From an uncultured Clostridia bacterium (lineage in GTDB: Bacteria > Bacillota > Clostridia > TANB77 > CAG-508), in assembly GCA_948663505.1 (NCBI GenBank), contig CAPNAQ010000064.1, positions 1-9,625 on the forward strand: DNA of 9,625 nucleotides. Direction: 5' to 3'. Below are positions 6,490 to 9,625 of this stretch, piece after piece. The notes under the pieces were generated by a model. The model worked only from the letters and a program-made list of their open reading frames with translations. It had not been told where the DNA came from and ran no database searches. A program made the position numbers and the translations under genes. Numbering within the stretch: position 1 is the first letter of the stretch; each line of letters opens with the position of its first letter.

Positions 6490-9232
6490 TATTAATCAAA
6501 ATTTTGAGTTGATTACACATGGAAAAGTAGATAATTTTATTAATGCATGGATTATTAAACATAAATATAGCCACGTTAAAATAGCAGTATTAGATTCGGA
6601 AAAGAATGAAAACTTTTTTTCAATAGCTGTGAATACCCCTATCGTTGATGATAGGGGTATTGCTCATATTGTGGAACATTGTATTTTGGGAGGAACAAAT
6701 TATATGCAAGGCAGAGAAGCATATAACATTTTTTTCCATGGAGATAATGAATTATCAGCTAATGCCGTTGTTTATCCTGAGTTTACACAGTACTCATTGT
6801 ATGCACATAATTATCAAAATTTTAAAAGTAATATAAAATTATTTTTGGATACTATTTTTTCTCCCATATTTTTATATAAAAAGGAAATTTATTTGTATGA
6901 AGGTTGTCATATTAAAATGAATGAAAATGGGTTTGAGTATGGAGGTGTAGTATATAATGAGGCATCTTCTAAAATGTCTGACTATAAAAATCAAATTATT
7001 CACTTGATTCGAAAAAAGGTTTGGAGTGATAATTATGTTTTTCAGACAGCTGGAATACCGGATGACATTATAAAGACATCGTATAAAGATATTGTTGAAT
7101 ATTATAAGAAGTTTTATGTGGTGCAAAATATGTCATTTGTGCTTGCAACATCTAAAAATAATGTTGAAAAATGTTTTCAGTTAATTAGCGAATATCTTTT
7201 GCCAGAAAATGAAAACATAAAAAAAGAACATGATACGATAAGGGATAAAATAAATTACCAAGTGAACAATTTTTACGTTCGTTATGATAAAAAAAAAGAA
7301 ATATATTTTTGCAAAAATTGTAGAATTGATACAAGGGATTATTTTTCTATTTTTAAATTATTGATTATAAAAGGGATTTTATCTCGATTATTGAAAACGA
7401 AATATGAAAATGATAAAGATTTATCATTTGAAATGTGGTTTAGTCCGTTTGATATGTTTCCTGTATTATCTATAGTATGTGCATTAAAAGAGGAAAATGC
7501 AACACTATTAGTCAATAAATTGGATGCGTTGGAAGAAAGTTTTGCAGATAATGCTATGAAAATTATAAACTATGTATACAAAGAAATATCTGCTGAATAT
7601 AGAAAAATTGTAACAAATCACAATTGGCAATTTATTGTACGTATGCTTTTTATGTATTGGCGTCGATCTGGAATTTTTGATTTTAGAGGACTTGAATTTG
7701 AATCAATTCTTTATAATGAGCTAATTAAGCTCAAACAATTATGGAGTCAAAGGGACAAGAGAATTTCTTTTTGGCATAATATGAAAGAGACATTTTTTTT
7801 CTCAGTTCCATTTAAGAAACGTGACATTGTTTGTAATCCAGAATTGCTCTGGGAGAGTGACAATGATATCGATCAGAAAATCCAATCAGAAAAATTTAAT
7901 TATAACAAAAATGATTTAGAAAACATAAATAAAAAACTGCGAATGCTATTTGATTTTGACCGTATATATGATAATTTAATATATTTCAAAATTAATTCAT
8001 CGGAAAAAATAATAATTCGAATAAATTTTTGTTTGAAAAAAATTTTAATTGAAAAGTCTTTTTTTGTAGGAATAATTACAGAATTATTAAATTCATATTT
8101 TAGAATATACAAACAGAATAGTTATATTGATGTTACATATGAAAGCTACTCCAATTATAATGAAGTGAAGCGCTATGTATGCATTAAAATATGTTCGAAA
8201 AGATCTGAAATTATTGATAAAATTGAAATAGTAAAAAATGCAATCAAGGAACTATATCATATAAATGAAACTCATTTATATGATATAGTATATAATCAAT
8301 ATAATTACATAAAAAGGGATTTGATAGAAAAGCCACATAAATATGCGGTATATCATGCGCTGAGTGGCTGCTCATTAAGTGCTCAAATATATGAGAAAAT
8401 ACATGGGATAAATTATGGCTTTTCATTGAGAAAATTGTTAGATGAAGATTTCGAAAAAGGAGAAGTTGTGTTTGAGTTACGGTCTATGTTAAGAGAAATA
8501 TTTTGTAAAAATAATCTGATAATGACATATTCTGCACAACAAAAGGAAATTTTATTTGCCCAAGGTCTTTATGAACGAATAAAGGAAAGTGTTGAAGATA
8601 ATACAAAATTTAATAAAGAAATAAAAGACAGTTTCTTAGGAATGCGAATTTCAAAAGGGATATATTACAATCAGTCCCTTTATAATGCTGCTATGGCATT
8701 CAATATTGAAAATGGTAGGGGAGTTAAGTATGATGGGAAGATAAAAATAATAAAAAAGTATGTTAACGAATTATATTTTCCACTAAAACTAAGAAAAAAT
8801 GGTGTTTATTCGTATGCATGTAATTTTATACCTACTAGTGGAAATTTTTATATGGTATCATATTGTGATCCAAATGTAAATGAAACCATAGACATATTTA
8901 AAGGGTTTAGTGTGTATTTTCAAAATAATATAAATGATAATACCTTTAATAAACTTAAATTAAGAACCTTACGATCAGAAAATGTTGAATTAAATTATAT
9001 AGAGGATGAGGAGAGGAAAATATGTTTTTGGTTTTCGAATATGACAATGGAAATGAAAAAAGCTGAATTAGAGGAAATAGCATATGCTAGTATGGAGAAT
9101 ATGGAGGGTTGTATAAATTCTATAATGGAAGCAATGGAGAATGCTTGTATTTGTGTTATTGGAAATAGAGATAAATTAAATCAACCTAGTAGTGGGTTGA
9201 GAGAAATAATATCTTTAGATTTATTATTATAA
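6482..9232 (+). CDS. M16C (PreP-like) zinc metallopeptidase
   Basis: This 916-residue protein has the full architecture of the M16C presequence-protease group (usually about 970-1000 residues). The inverted zinc motif is H62-I-V-E65-H66, preceded by TPIVDDRGIA, matching the family's TP..d..GiaHilEH. The third zinc ligand is E160 in GGVVYNE, 94 residues on, as in PreP enzymes. The C-terminal half keeps LRKNGVYSY (R771, Y776/Y778) and SYCDPNVNET (793-802), matching the substrate-binding Arg/Tyr region and SYRDPN segment of PreP. The enzyme should therefore be active in one chain, as a clam-shell that degrades or trims peptides up to a few tens of residues. No signal peptide or membrane segment is seen, so it is cytosolic. 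AGGA at 6472-6475 lies 6 nt before the ATG, which overlaps the exporter gene. In RiPP clusters M16 peptidases commonly remove leader peptides; degradation of failed product is an alternative. The gene is very AT-rich and contains two perfect inverted repeats. There is no terminator before the IS-like sequence downstream. Confidence 0.9.
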   Translation: MSDINQNFELITHGKVDNFINAWIIKHKYSHVKIAVLDSEKNENFFSIAVNTPIVDDRGIAHIVEHCILGGTNYMQGREAYNIFFHGDNELSANAVVYPEFTQYSLYAHNYQNFKSNIKLFLDTIFSPIFLYKKEIYLYEGCHIKMNENGFEYGGVVYNEASSKMSDYKNQIIHLIRKKVWSDNYVFQTAGIPDDIIKTSYKDIVEYYKKFYVVQNMSFVLATSKNNVEKCFQLISEYLLPENENIKKEHDTIRDKINYQVNNFYVRYDKKKEIYFCKNCRIDTRDYFSIFKLLIIKGILSRLLKTKYENDKDLSFEMWFSPFDMFPVLSIVCALKEENATLLVNKLDALEESFADNAMKIINYVYKEISAEYRKIVTNHNWQFIVRMLFMYWRRSGIFDFRGLEFESILYNELIKLKQLWSQRDKRISFWHNMKETFFFSVPFKKRDIVCNPELLWESDNDIDQKIQSEKFNYNKNDLENINKKLRMLFDFDRIYDNLIYFKINSSEKIIIRINFCLKKILIEKSFFVGIITELLNSYFRIYKQNSYIDVTYESYSNYNEVKRYVCIKICSKRSEIIDKIEIVKNAIKELYHINETHLYDIVYNQYNYIKRDLIEKPHKYAVYHALSGCSLSAQIYEKIHGINYGFSLRKLLDEDFEKGEVVFELRSMLREIFCKNNLIMTYSAQQKEILFAQGLYERIKESVEDNTKFNKEIKDSFLGMRISKGIYYNQSLYNAAMAFNIENGRGVKYDGKIKIIKKYVNELYFPLKLRKNGVYSYACNFIPTSGNFYMVSYCDPNVNETIDIFKGFSVYFQNNINDNTFNKLKLRTLRSENVELNYIEDEERKICFWFSNMTMEMKKAELEEIAYASMENMEGCINSIMEAMENACICVIGNRDKLNQPSSGLREIISLDLLL
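6632..6661 (+). repeat. 12-bp perfect inverted repeat in the peptidase gene
   Basis: AATACCCCTATC (6632-6643) and GATAGGGGTATT (6650-6661) are perfect reverse complements around a 6-nt loop, GTTGAT. The hairpin sits in the codons for residues 51-60, just before the HIVEH active site. It holds an unusual CCCC/GGGG pair for a gene this AT-rich, so the mRNA stem would be stable. The protein motif here is conserved in the family, so the repeat may be partly a by-product of coding. No T-tract follows, so it is not a terminator. Confidence 0.8.
8251..8289 (+). repeat. 18-bp perfect inverted repeat in the peptidase gene
   Basis: The 18-base arms at 8251-8268 and 8272-8289 are exact reverse complements around a 3-nt centre (AAC). 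They lie within the codons for residues 590-603 (ELYHINETHLYDIV). The arms begin ACTATATCAT and end ATGATATAGT. A perfect match of this length is very unlikely by chance even at this base composition. It is not a terminator: it is AT-rich and lies mid-gene without a T-tract. Possible origins are templated palindrome correction during replication, or a selected mRNA or DNA structure. Confidence 0.85.
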
Positions 9233-9322
9233 GATATAAATACGCCAAGAAAATGACATAAGTCTCAATAACGGGGGCTATCGGGTAATGGCACTTTTTA
9301 GACCTGTTTCTCCCAAAAAGAT

Positions 9323-9380
9323 ATCTCCCGCAGAATTCCGTGCTTTTCAGCATGGACTCTTCTGCGGGAGATGCTTTTTT
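9323..9380. terminator. Strong intrinsic terminator, probably bidirectional
   Basis: ATCTCCCGCAGAA (9323-9335) pairs perfectly with TTCTGCGGGAGAT (9360-9372) over 13 bp. A nested 7-bp stem, CCGTGCT (9338-9344) with AGCATGG (9349-9355), has one G-U pair and a 4-nt loop. Six T residues (9375-9380) follow on the plus strand. AAAAAG (9315-9320) precedes it, giving a T-tract on the minus strand as well. It would stop the peptidase operon's transcript about 140 nt after its last gene and also end the transposase transcript coming from the right. It probably belongs to the insertion sequence. Confidence 0.88.
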
Positions 9381-9446
9381 CTTGTTGATCATCCTATTTT
9401 AGGGCGCAAAAACCCCTTGGTGCTGATTCGGGCAGCGCTCTTTTCC

Positions 9447-9625
9447 CTATGCGGCTTTCTCCCCGGTTTTCCCTTCGAATTTATGTATTTTATCGTGCAG
9501 AAATCGGTGGTATTTATTGATATTCCGCCCGATTGCATACAGCATAAATTCCTTGTATACCTTTTCTGTAGAACGGTAATGAAACCGGCGAAATTTTTCG
9601 TTTTCTTTTATGTCCCCAAAGTGGC
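9447..9625 (-). CDS. IS1182-like transposase, C-terminal part
   Basis: Reading the minus strand from the window edge gives 58 codons ending at TAG (9449-9447), beginning HFGDIKENEKFRRFHYRS and ending GKTGEKAA. The pattern FG.iKen..FRRF, then EKVYKEFMLYAIGRNINKYHRFL, is the C-terminal end of DDE transposases of the IS1182 group as found in Clostridia. The acidic active-site Glu of such enzymes usually lies just upstream of this segment, beyond the window. The visible part has no stop or frameshift, so the gene may be intact. The 5' end is cut by the window edge. The call rests on recognising the motif from memory. Confidence 0.75.
   Translation of the reverse strand, partial: HFGDIKENEKFRRFHYRSTEKVYKEFMLYAIGRNINKYHRFLHDKIHKFEGKTGEKAA

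Larger units (their letters stand above)
9273..9625 (-). mobile_element. Probable IS1182-like insertion sequence, left end (partial)
   Basis: From about 9273 the sequence changes character. Base composition rises from about 25-30% to about 43% G+C (9361-9625), and the tail of a transposase gene appears on the minus strand. The sequence starting GGGGGCTATCGGGTAATGGC at 9273 is where I would place the element's terminal inverted repeat, because the composition changes there and IS1182-type ends are often G-rich. This is inference, since the other end is outside the window. No target duplication can be checked. The stretch between the peptidase stop (9232) and 9273 contains nothing recognisable. 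Confidence 0.55.

Noticed and set aside
7287..7297. Run of nine A residues in the peptidase gene as a phase-variation site
   Set aside because: It encodes lysines in frame. Runs of 8-9 A or T occur elsewhere in this AT-rich operon and there is no other sign of slippage control.
9186..9392. Minus-strand frame across the peptidase end and terminator
   Set aside because: It runs through the terminator hairpin and across the composition break, and its translation resembles no protein family.
1..9625. CRISPR array, tRNA or rRNA genes
   Set aside because: No regularly spaced repeats and no recognisable tRNA or rRNA sequence were seen on either strand by reading.

Overview
The window looks like an AT-rich segment (about 23-30% G+C in the stretches I counted by hand) of a low-G+C Gram-positive anaerobe, most plausibly a Clostridia/Lachnospiraceae-type gut or rumen bacterium. 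This rests on strong AGGAG-type ribosome sites, heavy use of AGA/ATA/AAA codons, a PDZ/DUF512-like radical SAM protein (a type typical of Clostridia), and a flanking transposase tail resembling IS1182-family copies common in that group. The exact taxon is inference.

Positions 30-9232 hold five large genes, all on the plus strand and tightly packed. In order they are: (1) a GNAT acetyltransferase fused to a cobalamin-binding-type radical SAM enzyme, 704 aa; (2) a polysaccharide pyruvyl transferase-family protein, 383 aa; (3) a second radical SAM enzyme carrying a PDZ domain and a DUF512-like C-terminus, about 612 aa; (4) an MFS exporter, 406 aa; (5) an M16C (PreP-like) zinc metallopeptidase, 916 aa, with all zinc and catalytic residues present. 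Genes 1-2 and 4-5 overlap and genes 2-3 are 13 bp apart. The only real gap (131 bp, 5138-5268) lies before the exporter. It holds a displaced Shine-Dalgarno, a hairpin and overlapping mini-ORFs.

Two radical SAM enzymes, an acyltransferase module, a pyruvyl transferase-like enzyme, an exporter and a peptidase in one operon resemble a biosynthetic cluster. The most likely product type is a ribosomally made, post-translationally modified peptide (RiPP) that is modified, trimmed by the M16 peptidase and exported by the MFS protein. I see no convincing precursor gene. It may lie upstream of the window, or it may be a 16-codon ORF in the 5138-5268 gap (weak). A small-molecule or glycan product cannot be excluded. 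I do not recognise this gene combination as a described system.

From about 9273 the composition rises to about 43% G+C (9361-9625). This part reads as the end of an insertion sequence: a candidate terminal sequence, a strong bidirectional-looking terminator (9323-9380), and the C-terminal 58 codons of an IS1182-like transposase on the minus strand that runs off the window. Two perfect inverted repeats (12 bp and 18 bp arms) inside the peptidase gene are not explained by its coding function.
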